64,000 nucleotides of DNA from JACVRW01 sp963846505 (GTDB lineage: Bacteria; Actinomycetota; Thermoleophilia; Solirubrobacterales; Thermoleophilaceae), in the NCBI GenBank assembly GCA_963846505.1, contig CAWJWD010000006.1:310001-374000 (forward strand), in the 5' to 3' direction. The notes below the pieces were generated by a model. That model saw only the letters and a list, made by a program, of their open reading frames with translations. It did no database searches and was not told the DNA's origin. Of the stretch, positions 47,067 to 55,780 are shown in pieces. Both the position numbers and the translations under genes were made by a program. The stretch's first letter is position 1. Every line of letters begins with the position of its first letter.

Positions 47067-47100
47067 CAAGGAAAAGTCCTGCACGTTGCAGGATTCCTTG
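47067..47100 (-). terminator. Nested palindrome, probable end of the ribosomal operon transcript
   Basis: TCCTGCA-CGT-TGCAGGA is flanked by CAAGGAA/TTCCTTG, giving two consecutive perfect stems of 7 bp each separated on one side by AAAG. On the minus strand the inner stem is followed by CTTTTCC. It lies 78 bases after the rplQ stop and just upstream of the riboswitch, so it can terminate the ribosomal transcript. Confidence 0.65.
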
Positions 47101-47177
47101 CACTCGGCGACGCTGCATGCAGGCGCCCACCCTCGAAAGAGGGATTCGGGGTGCGGCGTCGATGCGGAGAGGTTGGC

Positions 47178-47531
47178 CTAGACCAACTCGAGGAAGACCA
47201 TCTCGGTGGCGTCGGACTTGCGCGGACCGAGCTTCAGGATCCGCGTGTAGCCACCTTCGCGCTCCGCATAGCGGGGCGCGATCTCCTCGAACAGCTTGTA
47301 GACGACGAACTTGTCCTGGCCCAGGCGCGACATCGCCTGGCGGCGCGCGTGCTGGTCACCGCGCTTGGCCAAGGTGATCAGCCGCTCCAGCTCCGGCTTG
47401 ACCGCCTTGGCCTTGGCCTCGGTCGTCTGGATGCGCTCATGGTCGATCACCTCGCGGCAGAGGTTCATGAACAGCGCCTTGCGATGCGCCGCATCGCGAG
47501 ACAGCTTCCCCTTCTGCTTCTGGTGACGCAT
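47178..47531 (-). CDS. rplQ: 50S ribosomal protein L17
   Basis: 117 residues, standard. RHQKQKGKLSRDAAHRKALFMNL at the N-terminus is the L17 signature (RHRK..KLGR..AHR). Last gene of the superoperon, 18 bases after rpoA. Ends before a terminator-like palindrome. Confidence 0.96.
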   Translation of the reverse strand: MRHQKQKGKLSRDAAHRKALFMNLCREVIDHERIQTTEAKAKAVKPELERLITLAKRGDQHARRQAMSRLGQDKFVVYKLFEEIAPRYAEREGGYTRILKLGPRKSDATEMVFLELV

Positions 47532-47549
47532 GAGCGTGAACCTTAGCCT

Positions 47550-48521
47550 CTAGCCCGCGCGCAGGTTGAGGCCGCGAGCGTCGAGGGTCTCCTTGACCTC
47601 TTCGATCGACTTGCGCCCGAAGTTCGGGATCGCAGCCAGCTCGGACTCGGACTTCTGGATCAGGTCGCCGACGGTCTGGATGCCGGCGCGCTTGAGGCAG
47701 TTGTAGGAGCGCACGCCCAGCTCGAGCTCCTCGATCAGGATCTCGTCCATGCCGCCGCCACCGCCGGCCCCGGCGCCGTCGCCGAGCCCGTCGACCGCGC
47801 CGATCATCGCGGCGCCGGACTCGCGCAGGGCCTCCACGCGGTCGGCGTCAGTGAAGATCGCCAGGTACTTGATCAGGATCTCGGCGGCCTCGCGCAGCGC
47901 GGCCTGGGGATCGAGCGAGCCGTCAGTCTCGATGTCGATCGTGAGCTTGTCGAAGTCGGTCTTCTGCCCGACGCGGGCGGAGTCGACCGAGTAGGCGACG
48001 CGCTTGACCGGCGAGAAGATCGAGTCGATCGGGATCACGCCGATCGGCTGGTCGGCCGTCTTGTTGTCCTCGGCCGGGGAGTAGCCGCGCCCGTGCCCGA
48101 TCGTGAGGTACATCTCGAGCTTCGTCTTCTTCTCGAGCGTCGCGATGTGGGCCTCGGGGTTGAGGATCTCGACGCCGGAGGGCAGGTCGATGTCGCCCGC
48201 GGTGATCTCGCCGGGGCCGGACACCACCAACGGCGCCTCGATCTCCGCCGCGTCGGAGTGCATGCGGCAGACGACTTCCTTGAGGTTGAGGACGATGTCG
48301 GTCACGTCCTCCTTGACGCCATTGATCGTGGAGAACTCGTGCGCGACGCCCTCGATCCGGACGCTGGTGACGGCCGCGCCGGCGAGGGAGGAGAGGAGCA
48401 CGCGCCGCAGCGAGTTGCCGAACGTGTAGCCGAAGCCGCGGTCAAGCGGCTCGATCACGAACGTGCCGCGATTGTCCTCGACCTTCTCGGCCGAAATCTG
48501 GGGAGTCTGGAACTCGATCAT
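47550..48521 (-). CDS. rpoA: RNA polymerase alpha subunit
   Basis: 323 residues. The N-terminal dimerisation domain (FVIEPLDRGFGYTFGNSLRRVLLSS, about 1-230) is followed by a Gly-rich linker and the C-terminal domain (about 255-323: ELGVRSYNCLKRAGIQTVGDL, split here) that binds UP elements and activators. Length is normal. It follows rpsD by 70 bases and precedes rplQ. Confidence 0.97.
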   Translation of the reverse strand: MIEFQTPQISAEKVEDNRGTFVIEPLDRGFGYTFGNSLRRVLLSSLAGAAVTSVRIEGVAHEFSTINGVKEDVTDIVLNLKEVVCRMHSDAAEIEAPLVVSGPGEITAGDIDLPSGVEILNPEAHIATLEKKTKLEMYLTIGHGRGYSPAEDNKTADQPIGVIPIDSIFSPVKRVAYSVDSARVGQKTDFDKLTIDIETDGSLDPQAALREAAEILIKYLAIFTDADRVEALRESGAAMIGAVDGLGDGAGAGGGGGMDEILIEELELGVRSYNCLKRAGIQTVGDLIQKSESELAAIPNFGRKSIEEVKETLDARGLNLRAG

Positions 48522-48591
48522 GGAGGTGATTCCTTCTGGCCTGGTGGGGACCCGCGCTGGCCGCAGAGCCGAGCGGCGCGCGGTGTCGGGA

Positions 48592-49212
48592 CTACTTCGA
48601 GTACAGCTCGACGATTAGCTGCTCCTGGACCGGCGTGGTGATCTCCTGCCGCTCTGGCAGGCGGAGCACCTTCGCGGTCAGGCCGTCGTGGTCGGCCTGG
48701 AGCCATGCGGGCACGACGGAGGTGAGCTCGGTGGCGTCGCGCACCACCGGCTCGACGGGAGCGCCGGCCTTCATCGTGATCACGTCATCGGGACGAACTG
48801 CGTACGAGGGGATGTCGACCCGCTTGCCGTTGATCGACCAGTGCCCGTGGCGCACCATCTGGCGCGCCTGGCGGCGCGAGGCCGCGAAGCCCAGCCGCAC
48901 GAGCACGTTGTCGAGGCGCGCCTCGAGCAGGCGCAGCAGGTTCTCGCCGGTCACGCCGGACTGCCGGCTGGCCTTCTCGTAGTAGTTCGCGAACTGCTTC
49001 TCCAGCACGCCGTAGTAGCGGCGGGCCTTCTGCTTCTCACGCAGCTGGACGCGGTACTCCGACTGACGCGAACGGCCGCGGCCGTGATCGCCCGGCGGGT
49101 AGTTGCGCCGCTCGACGCCGCACTTGTCGGTCAGGCAGCGCTCGCCCTTGAGGAACAGCTTCGTGCCCTCGCGGCGGCACTGCTTGCACTGGGGGCCGGT
49201 GTCACGTGCCAT
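48592..49212 (-). CDS. rpsD: 30S ribosomal protein S4, zinc-binding type
   Basis: 206 residues from ATG 49212. Four cysteines (9, 12, 26, 31 in CKQCRREG and CLTDKC) make the C+ zinc form. The S4 RNA-binding motif is RLDNVLVRLGFAASRRQARQMV. Primary 16S rRNA binder and early assembly protein. Only 2 bases separate it from rpsK. Confidence 0.96.
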   Translation of the reverse strand: MARDTGPQCKQCRREGTKLFLKGERCLTDKCGVERRNYPPGDHGRGRSRQSEYRVQLREKQKARRYYGVLEKQFANYYEKASRQSGVTGENLLRLLEARLDNVLVRLGFAASRRQARQMVRHGHWSINGKRVDIPSYAVRPDDVITMKAGAPVEPVVRDATELTSVVPAWLQADHDGLTAKVLRLPERQEITTPVQEQLIVELYSK

Positions 49213-49214
49213 GC

Positions 49215-49613
49215 CTAGACCCGCCGCCGCTTGCGCGGGCGGCAGCCGTTGTGAGCCTGCGGGGTCACGTCCTTGACGACGGTGATCTCGAGGCCGGCAG
49301 CCTGCAGCGAGCGGATCGCCGTCTCGCGCCCGGAGCCGGGGCCCTTGACGAACACCTCGACCTTCTGCAGTCCGTGCTCCATGCCCTTGCGGGCGGCGGA
49401 GTCGGCGGTGACCTGCGCGGCGAAGGGGGTGGACTTGCGCGAGCCCTTGAAGCCGGCGCCGCCGGCGGACTCCCACGCGATCACGTTGCCCTCCTTGTCG
49501 GTGAGCGCAACGATCGTGTTGTTGAAGCTCGTCTTGATGTGCGCCTGGCCGAAGGGCACGTTCTTGCGCGCCTTCTTGCGCCCGCGGGGCCGTCCTGGTC
49601 GCTGCTGTGCCAT
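49215..49613 (-). CDS. rpsK: 30S ribosomal protein S11
   Basis: 132 residues, normal. AHIKTSFNNTIVALTDKEGNVI, SRKSTPFAAQV and GCRPRKRRRV at the C-terminus (the conserved NGCRP turn). Binds the 30S platform. Within the rpsM-rpsK-rpsD-rpoA block. Confidence 0.97.
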   Translation of the reverse strand: MAQQRPGRPRGRKKARKNVPFGQAHIKTSFNNTIVALTDKEGNVIAWESAGGAGFKGSRKSTPFAAQVTADSAARKGMEHGLQKVEVFVKGPGSGRETAIRSLQAAGLEITVVKDVTPQAHNGCRPRKRRRV

Positions 49614-49616
49614 CTG

Positions 49617-50003
49617 TTAGTGCTTCCTTACCTTCTTCTTGCCTCCGCCGGCGGAGGAGCCGCGCTTCGGTCCCTTGCGACTGCGGGCATTGGTCTTCGT
49701 GCGCTGGCCGTTGGCCGGCAGCCCGCGGCGGTGACGCAGGCCGCGGTAGGCGCCGATCTCCATCAGCCGCTTGACGTTCTGGGAGCGCTCGCGCCGGAGA
49801 TCGCCTTCGACGAGCTCGTCGTCGACGAACTGGCGCAGCTTGCGCACCTCGTCCTCGGTCAGATCCTTGACGTACGTGTCAGGGCTGACCTCGGCCTCGG
49901 CCAAGATCTTGTTGGAGGTCGAGCGGCCGATTCCGTAGACGTAGGTAAGCCCGACCTCGACCCTCTTGTTGAGGGGGATGTTGATTCCCGCGATACGCGC
50001 CAT
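49617..50003 (-). CDS. rpsM: 30S ribosomal protein S13
   Basis: 128 residues. ARIAGINIPLNKRVEVGLTYVYGIG at the N-terminus and RGLRHRRGLPANGQRTKTNARSRKGP (split) at the basic C-terminal tail that contacts P-site tRNA. Normal length; 11 bases after rpmJ. Confidence 0.97.
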   Translation of the reverse strand: MARIAGINIPLNKRVEVGLTYVYGIGRSTSNKILAEAEVSPDTYVKDLTEDEVRKLRQFVDDELVEGDLRRERSQNVKRLMEIGAYRGLRHRRGLPANGQRTKTNARSRKGPKRGSSAGGGKKKVRKH

Positions 50004-50014
50004 CTAGCCCGCCA

Positions 50015-50128
50015 TCACCCCTGACGCTGCTTGTGCCGGGGGTTCTGACAGATCACGAGAACGGCACCGCCGCGGCGGATGACCTTGCACTTCTCGCACA
50101 TGGGCTTGACAGAGGCTCGGACCTTCAT
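50015..50128 (-). CDS. rpmJ: 50S ribosomal protein L36, zinc-binding type
   Basis: 37 residues: KVRASVKPMCEKCKVIRRGG then CQNPRHKQRQG. Cys 11, Cys 14, Cys 27 and His 32 form the zinc site (C+ form). ATG 50128 is preceded by GGAG. An 86-base gap separates it from map; infA, usually located there, is not present. Confidence 0.95.
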   Translation of the reverse strand: MKVRASVKPMCEKCKVIRRGGAVLVICQNPRHKQRQG

Positions 50129-50214
50129 AGCTCCGTAGTTCAGACGACGATCGAGGAAGAGCGCCGCAGCCCAGGAAACGGCTGCGCGCCGACGGGTAAG
50201 AGTAGCAGCATGAT

Positions 50215-51009
50215 CTAGCTCGCGGCACGAGCCCCCGCGGGGGCCTGCTGCGACTCGCTGAGATGCCAGGGCGTGAGGATTCGCGGACCGTCGGCGGTGA
50301 TCGCGACGGTGTGCTCGAAGTGCGCGGCGAGCGAGCCGTCCTGGGAGTACACGGCCCAGTTGTCGGAGCCCATGCGCACGCGGTGGTCGCCGGCGTTGAC
50401 CATCGGCTCGAGCGCGATCACCATGCCCTCCTCCAGCTCCGGGCCGGTGCCCGGCTCGCCGAAGTTCGGGACCTGCGGATCCTCGTGCATCTCGCGGCCG
50501 ATGCCGTGACCGACGAGCGAGCGGATGACGCCGAAGCCGTCCGCCTCGACCCGCTGCTGGACGGCGTGCGAGACGTCCCCGAGCCGGTTGCCCGGGCGGC
50601 ACTGCTCGATCCCGTCGAACAGCGAGGCGCGCGTGGTCGCCAGCAGCTGCGTGGCGATCGGCGTGACGTTGCCGATCGGGTGGGTGATCGCCGCGTCCGC
50701 GACCCAGCCGTCGAGCACGACGCCGATGTCGACGCTGAGCACGTCGCCGCGGGCGAGCGCATACGAGCCGGGGATGCCGTGGACCACCATCGAGTTGGGC
50801 GAGGCGCAGATCGAGCCGGGGAAGCCGCGGTAGCCCTTGAAGGCCGGCTCGGCGCCCTGCGAGCGGATGAACTTCTCCGCCGCCTCGTCGAGCTCGGCCG
50901 TCGTCACGCCGGGGCGCGCCTTGGAGCGCAGGATCTCGTGGCAGCGCACGAGCACCGCGCCGGCGGCGGCCATCTGGTCGATCTCGTCAGGCGTCTTGCG
51001 CACGATCAC
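50215..51009 (-). CDS. map: Methionine aminopeptidase, type I
   Basis: 264 residues from GTG 51009, which overlaps the adk stop (GTGA). Removes N-terminal Met from nascent proteins. Metal ligands and catalytic residues are recognisable in VVHGIPG, SVDIGVVLDGWVADAAIT, GHGIGREMHEDP, LEPMVN and FEHTVAIT. No SH3-like N-terminal extension. Standard place after secY-adk. Confidence 0.95.
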   Translation of the reverse strand: MIVRKTPDEIDQMAAAGAVLVRCHEILRSKARPGVTTAELDEAAEKFIRSQGAEPAFKGYRGFPGSICASPNSMVVHGIPGSYALARGDVLSVDIGVVLDGWVADAAITHPIGNVTPIATQLLATTRASLFDGIEQCRPGNRLGDVSHAVQQRVEADGFGVIRSLVGHGIGREMHEDPQVPNFGEPGTGPELEEGMVIALEPMVNAGDHRVRMGSDNWAVYSQDGSLAAHFEHTVAITADGPRILTPWHLSESQQAPAGARAAS

Positions 51010-51680
51010 AGCTCGGCCTCCAGCCTCAGTGTCGCCAGCGTCGCCCGGATGTGGTCGTGGACCTCCTCCGGCGAGCGTGTGCCGTCGAAGCGGCGCAGCA
51101 GGCCACGGTCCTCGTACCACGCGATCAGCGGCTCGGTCTGATCGTGGTACACGACCAGGCGCTTCTCGATCGTCTCGGGCTTGTCGTCGTCGCGCTGGAT
51201 CAGGCGCGAACCGTCCTGGTCGCAGACGTCGTCGTTCTTCGGCGGGTCGAACTCGACGTGGTAGACGTGCCCGTTCTTCGAGCACACGCGACGTCCGGAG
51301 AGCCGGCGCACGACCTCGTCGTCCGGCGCGTCGATCAGCAGCGCCGCCGTCAGCGAGCGTCCGAGTCCGTCGAGGGCCTCCTGCAGCGCCTCCGCCTGGG
51401 GGGTGGTGCGCGGGAAGCCGTCGAGCAGGAAGCCGTCGTCGGCTTCGCCCGACTCGAGCCGCTCCACGATCACGCGGATGATCAGCTCGTCGGGGACGAG
51501 CTTGCCCTCGTCCATGTAGCGCTTGGCCTCGCGCCCGAGCTCGGTCTCGTCCTTGACCGCGGCGCGCAGGATGTCGCCGGTGGCGTAGTAGGGCAGGTCG
51601 AAGTCGGACACCAAGCGTTCGGCCTGGGTGCCCTTGCCCGCTCCCGGCGGGCCCACGAGGATCAGGTTCAGCTCGCTCAC
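51006..51680 (-). CDS. adk: Adenylate kinase
   Basis: 224 residues, long-LID type. P-loop GPPGAGKGTQ, FLLDGFPRT, DAPDDEVVRRLSGRR. In the LID the usual zinc cysteines are only partly kept: VCSKN and VCDQD give Cys-x-x-Asn and Cys-x-x-Asp, so zinc binding is uncertain. Keeps ATP/ADP/AMP balanced. Twenty-eight bases after secY. Confidence 0.95.
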   Translation of the reverse strand: MSELNLILVGPPGAGKGTQAERLVSDFDLPYYATGDILRAAVKDETELGREAKRYMDEGKLVPDELIIRVIVERLESGEADDGFLLDGFPRTTPQAEALQEALDGLGRSLTAALLIDAPDDEVVRRLSGRRVCSKNGHVYHVEFDPPKNDDVCDQDGSRLIQRDDDKPETIEKRLVVYHDQTEPLIAWYEDRGLLRRFDGTRSPEEVHDHIRATLATLRLEAEL

Positions 51681-51708
51681 GGGGCCGACAAGGCTACCGT
51701 GCCGGGCG

Positions 51709-52977
51709 CTACTTCAGGAAGCCCTCGTAGTTGCGCATCATCAGCTGCGCCTCGAGCTGCTTCATCGTGTCGAGCGCGACGCCGACCACGATCAGGATCG
51801 AGGTGCCGCCGAAGTAGAAGTTGGCGCTCGTCTGGTTGATCAAGATCGTCGGCAGCGCGGCGACGGCCGCGAGGTAGAGCGCGCCCGGGAACGTCAACCG
51901 CGCGAGGATGCGGTCGAGGTATTCGGCCGTGGGTCTGCCTGGCCGCACCCCCGGGATGAAGCCGCCGTACTTCTTGAGGTTGTCCGCCTGTTCGACGGGG
52001 TTGAACGTCACCGCCGTGTAGAAGTAGGTGAACAGGATGATCAGGATCGCCTCGCCGACCAGGTAGGCGGCGCCGTTGGGGCTGAAGAAGGTCGCGACGT
52101 CCCGGCTCCAGTCGGTGCGCAGCAGCTCGCCGACCGTGGGCGGGAAGGCCATCAGGGAGGCCGCGAAGATGACCGGGATGACGCCGGCCATGTTGACGCG
52201 CAGCGGCAGGTAGGTCGCTTCGCCGCCGCTCATTCTCTGTCCGACCACCCGTCGCGCGTACTGCACCGGGATGCGGCGCTGACCCTCCTGCATGAAGACG
52301 ATCGCGGCGATGATGCCGAGCGCCAGGAAGGGCATGATCAGCACGAACACCTGATCCGGGTTGTTCCACCACTTCGAGATGCCGTTCGGGATGCCCGAGG
52401 CGATCGAGGCGAAGATCATCAGGGAGATGCCGTTGCCGATGCCGCGCTGGGTGATCAGCTCGCCGAGCCACATCAGCATCACGCAGCCGGCCGTGAGCGT
52501 CATCACGATCACGAAGACGCGCCCGAAGGTGAAGTTGTCGACGACCTCGTTGCCGCCGCTGGAGAAGGTGCGGAAGAGGAAGACGTAGCCGATCGACTGC
52601 CCGAACGCGAGGCCGACGGTCACGTAGCGCGTGTACTGCGTGATCTTCTGCTGGCCGACCTCGCCCTCCTTGCGCAGCTTGTCCAGCGAGGGGATGACCA
52701 CCTGCAGCAGCTGCAGCATGATCGAGGCCGTGATGTACGGCATGATCCCGAGCGCGAAGATCGCGAAGCGCTGCAGCGATCCGCCGGAGAAGAGGTTGAG
52801 GAAGCCGAGGACGTTCGAGCCCCCGAAGTTGTCGGAGATGTTCTTGACGGCATCGATGTCGATGCCGGGGGCGGGGATGTACGCGCCTATGCGATAGAGC
52901 GCGAGCATGCCCGCGGTGAACGCGAGCTTCTTCCGGATCTCGGGGACCCGGAAGGAGTTGAGGAACGTCTTGAGCAC
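51709..52977 (-). CDS. secY: Preprotein translocase subunit SecY
   Basis: 422 residues, ten membrane helices. Start GTG 52977 (VLKTFLNSFRVPEIRKK), with GGGAG 10 bases upstream; a longer start would run into rplO. FALGIMPYITASIMLQLL, RGIGNGISLMIFASI and RQRPTA-like GRPTAEYLDRIL signatures. Channel of the Sec system in the cytoplasmic membrane. Confidence 0.97.
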   Translation of the reverse strand: MLKTFLNSFRVPEIRKKLAFTAGMLALYRIGAYIPAPGIDIDAVKNISDNFGGSNVLGFLNLFSGGSLQRFAIFALGIMPYITASIMLQLLQVVIPSLDKLRKEGEVGQQKITQYTRYVTVGLAFGQSIGYVFLFRTFSSGGNEVVDNFTFGRVFVIVMTLTAGCVMLMWLGELITQRGIGNGISLMIFASIASGIPNGISKWWNNPDQVFVLIMPFLALGIIAAIVFMQEGQRRIPVQYARRVVGQRMSGGEATYLPLRVNMAGVIPVIFAASLMAFPPTVGELLRTDWSRDVATFFSPNGAAYLVGEAILIILFTYFYTAVTFNPVEQADNLKKYGGFIPGVRPGRPTAEYLDRILARLTFPGALYLAAVAALPTILINQTSANFYFGGTSILIVVGVALDTMKQLEAQLMMRNYEGFLK

Positions 52978-52984
52978 GGTGTCA

Positions 52985-53482
52985 TCACTCCCCCAGGACC
53001 TGGCAGCTGCCGCCAGCCGCCTCGATCTTCTCGCGCGCGCTCTTGGAGAACGCATGCGCGTGCACCGTCAGCGCCTTGGTGATCTCGCCCTGGCCGAGCA
53101 CCTTGACCGGAATGTCTCTGCGGGTGGCGAGGCCGCGCTCCTTCAGCAGTTCCGTGGTCACCTCGGCGCCGGCGTCGAAGCGGGCCTCGAGGTCGCGCAC
53201 GTTGACCGGCTGGGTGTGGGTGCGGAACTGCTCGAAGGGCATCGACTTCTTCATGTGCGGACCGCGCAGCTTGCGCATCCGCATGTGGATCGGCGTCTGG
53301 CCGCCCTCGAAGCGCACGACGCGCTTGGCGCCCGAGCGGGAGCCGGCCCCCTTCTGGCCGCGACCGGAGGTCTTCCCCAGGCCCGAGCCCTCGCCACGGC
53401 CGAGGCGCTTGCGCGCATGGCGCGACCCCGGTGCCGGCTTCAGGCTGTGCAGGCCGATGTAGTCGTCCTCGTGCTCAGCCAT
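52985..53482 (-). CDS. rplO: 50S ribosomal protein L15
   Basis: 165 residues, slightly longer than average. RKRLGRGEGSGLGKTSGRGQKGAGSRSG is the Gly/Arg/Lys-rich N-terminal tail (quoted in part), followed by FEGGQTPIHMRMRKLRG. Overlaps rpmD by 8 bases. Confidence 0.96.
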   Translation of the reverse strand: MAEHEDDYIGLHSLKPAPGSRHARKRLGRGEGSGLGKTSGRGQKGAGSRSGAKRVVRFEGGQTPIHMRMRKLRGPHMKKSMPFEQFRTHTQPVNVRDLEARFDAGAEVTTELLKERGLATRRDIPVKVLGQGEITKALTVHAHAFSKSAREKIEAAGGSCQVLGE

Positions 53483-53653
53483 CGTCGACCTCCACGAGGT
53501 GCTGCACGGACTGGATCAGCCCGCGCACCGACGGCTGGTCGGGCTTCTGCGAGCTCTTGCCGATGGTGCCCAGGCCGAGCGTCTTGAGCGACTCGCGCTG
53601 CTTGCGGCTGGAGCCGTTCGCCGAGCGCACCTGCTTGATCGTCAGCTCGGACA

Positions 53654-53654
<1 letters not shown>
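53475..53654 (-). CDS. rpmD: 50S ribosomal protein L30
   Basis: 59 residues. SELTIKQVRSANGSSRKQRESL and LGLGTIGKSSQKPDQPSVRGLI show the L30 pattern. ATG 53654 overlaps the rpsE stop, and its end overlaps the rplO start. Confidence 0.95.
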
Positions 53655-54271
<617 letters not shown>

Positions 54272-54290
54272 CAGTGCCTCACGGTAGCGG

Positions 54291-54644
54291 TTAGAAGACG
54301 AGGCCTGCTTCACGCGCGCCGTCGGCGAGCGCCTTGACCTTGCCATGGAAGCGATAGCCGCCGCGATCGAAGACGCAGCTCTCGACGCCGGCGGCCTTGG
54401 CGCGTTCGCCGAGCAACTCGCCCGCGCGCTTGGCCTGCTCCATCGCGCCGAGCGACTTGAGCTCGTCCTCGGTCCAGGTGACGGCGGCGAGCGTGTGACC
54501 CTCGACGTCGTCGATCAGCTGCGCCTGGATGCCGCGGTTGGAGCGGAACACCGACAGCCGCGGCCGCTCCGCCGTGCCGCGCACCTTGGCGCGCACGCGC
54601 CGGCGGCGCCGCAGCCGCGTCTGAGCCTTCGTCTTGACGCTCAT
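54291..54644 (-). CDS. rplR: 50S ribosomal protein L18
   Basis: 117 residues. RLRRRRRVRAKVRGTAERPRLSVFRSN is the basic N-terminus binding 5S rRNA, and GYRFHGKVKALADGAREAGL the C-terminal signature. Starts in overlap with the rplF stop. Confidence 0.96.
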   Translation of the reverse strand: MSVKTKAQTRLRRRRRVRAKVRGTAERPRLSVFRSNRGIQAQLIDDVEGHTLAAVTWTEDELKSLGAMEQAKRAGELLGERAKAAGVESCVFDRGGYRFHGKVKALADGAREAGLVF

Positions 54645-55174
54645 GCGCGCTTGCCGACCTTCCTGGCCACGTACTCGCCCTCGTAGCGGATGCCCTTGCC
54701 CTTGTAGGGCTCCGGGGGCCGCTGCTTGCGGATGTTGGCGGCGATCTCGCCGACCGCCTGCTTGGAGATGCCGCGCACGACGATGCGCGTCGGCTGCGGT
54801 ACCTCGAAGTCGATGCCCTGCGGCGCGTCCAGCTCGACCGGGTGCGAGTAGCCGAGGCTGAGCACGAGCTTCTTGCCCTGCAGCGCGGCGCGGTAGCCGA
54901 CGCCCTGGATCTCGAGCCGCTTCTCGAAGCCGTTGGTCACGCCCTCGACCATGTTCGCGATCAGGCTGCGCGTGAGCCCGTGCAGCGCACGGTGCTCGCC
55001 GCGGTTCGAGGGGCGCGTGACCGACACCGAGCCGTCCTCCTGGGTGACGCCGATGTCGCGCGCCTTGCGCTCGGACAGCTCGCCCTTGGGGCCCTTGACC
55101 TTCACGAGCTCGGGCTCGATCGTGACCTCGACGCCCGAGGGCACCGCGATCGGCTGACGTCCGATGCGACTCAT
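54641..55174 (-). CDS. rplF: 50S ribosomal protein L6
   Basis: 177 residues from ATG 55174 (MSRIGRQPIAVPSGVEV). RSLIANMVEGVTNGFEKRLEIQGVGYRA and KQRPPEPYKGKGIRYEGE are the L6 signatures. The upstream in-frame extension overlaps rpsH and is not used. Confidence 0.96.
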   Translation of the reverse strand: MSRIGRQPIAVPSGVEVTIEPELVKVKGPKGELSERKARDIGVTQEDGSVSVTRPSNRGEHRALHGLTRSLIANMVEGVTNGFEKRLEIQGVGYRAALQGKKLVLSLGYSHPVELDAPQGIDFEVPQPTRIVVRGISKQAVGEIAANIRKQRPPEPYKGKGIRYEGEYVARKVGKRA

Positions 55175-55181
55175 GCCAGCC

Positions 55182-55581
55182 TCACCACACCCGCGCGACG
55201 AGCTCACCGCCGACGCCCGCACGGCGGGCGTCATGGCCGCTCATCACGCCGCCGAGACGTGGAGACGATCGTCGTGCCCATGCCGCCCTGGACCTTGGGC
55301 ACCTCGCCGGCGGCGACGTACGTGCGCCGGCCCGGCTTCGACACGCGCTGAATGCCCTGGATCACGGGCTTGCGGTCCTCGGTGTACTTGAGCGTCACGC
55401 GCAGCGAACGGCCGACTCGAGCGGGCTCGACGGCGTAGCCCTCGATGTAGCCCTGCTCCTCGAGGATGCGCGCGATCTCCGCCTTGAAGGTGGATGCGGG
55501 CATCACCACGTCGTCGAAGTCGGCGTGCAGCCCGTTGCGGATGCGGGTCAGGAAGTCTGCGATGGGATCGGTGAGCGACAT
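55182..55581 (-). CDS. rpsH: 30S ribosomal protein S8 (one frame break)
   Basis: Reads SLTDPIADFLTRIRNGLHADFDDV to GGMGTTIVST in one frame, then one extra base near 55258 and the next frame continues LGGVMSGHDARRAGVGGELVARVW to TGA 55182-55184. The S8 C-terminus is normally ...GGELVAxVW, so the frame break is almost surely an error. Corrected length 132, standard. Confidence 0.95.
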
Positions 55582-55594
55582 GCGGTTCTCTGGT

Positions 55595-55780
55595 CTACCA
55601 GCTCGACTTGGTCAGGCCGGGAATCTGGCCCTCGTGGGCGATCTCGCGCAGGCAGATGCGGCAGAGCCCGAACTTGCGCAAGTAGGCGCGTGGGCGGCCG
55701 CAGCGCTTGCAGCGGTTGTAGTTGCGGGTCTTGAACTTGGAGCCGCGCTGCTGGCGGACCTTCTGGGACGTCTTGGCCAT
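55595..55780 (-). CDS. rpsN: 30S ribosomal protein S14, type Z (zinc)
   Basis: 61 residues. Zinc-ribbon cysteines CKRCGRPRAYLRKFGLCRIC. The short C+ form, as in most Actinobacteria and Firmicutes. Its start overlaps the rplE stop (TAATG). Confidence 0.96.
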   Translation of the reverse strand: MAKTSQKVRQQRGSKFKTRNYNRCKRCGRPRAYLRKFGLCRICLREIAHEGQIPGLTKSSW

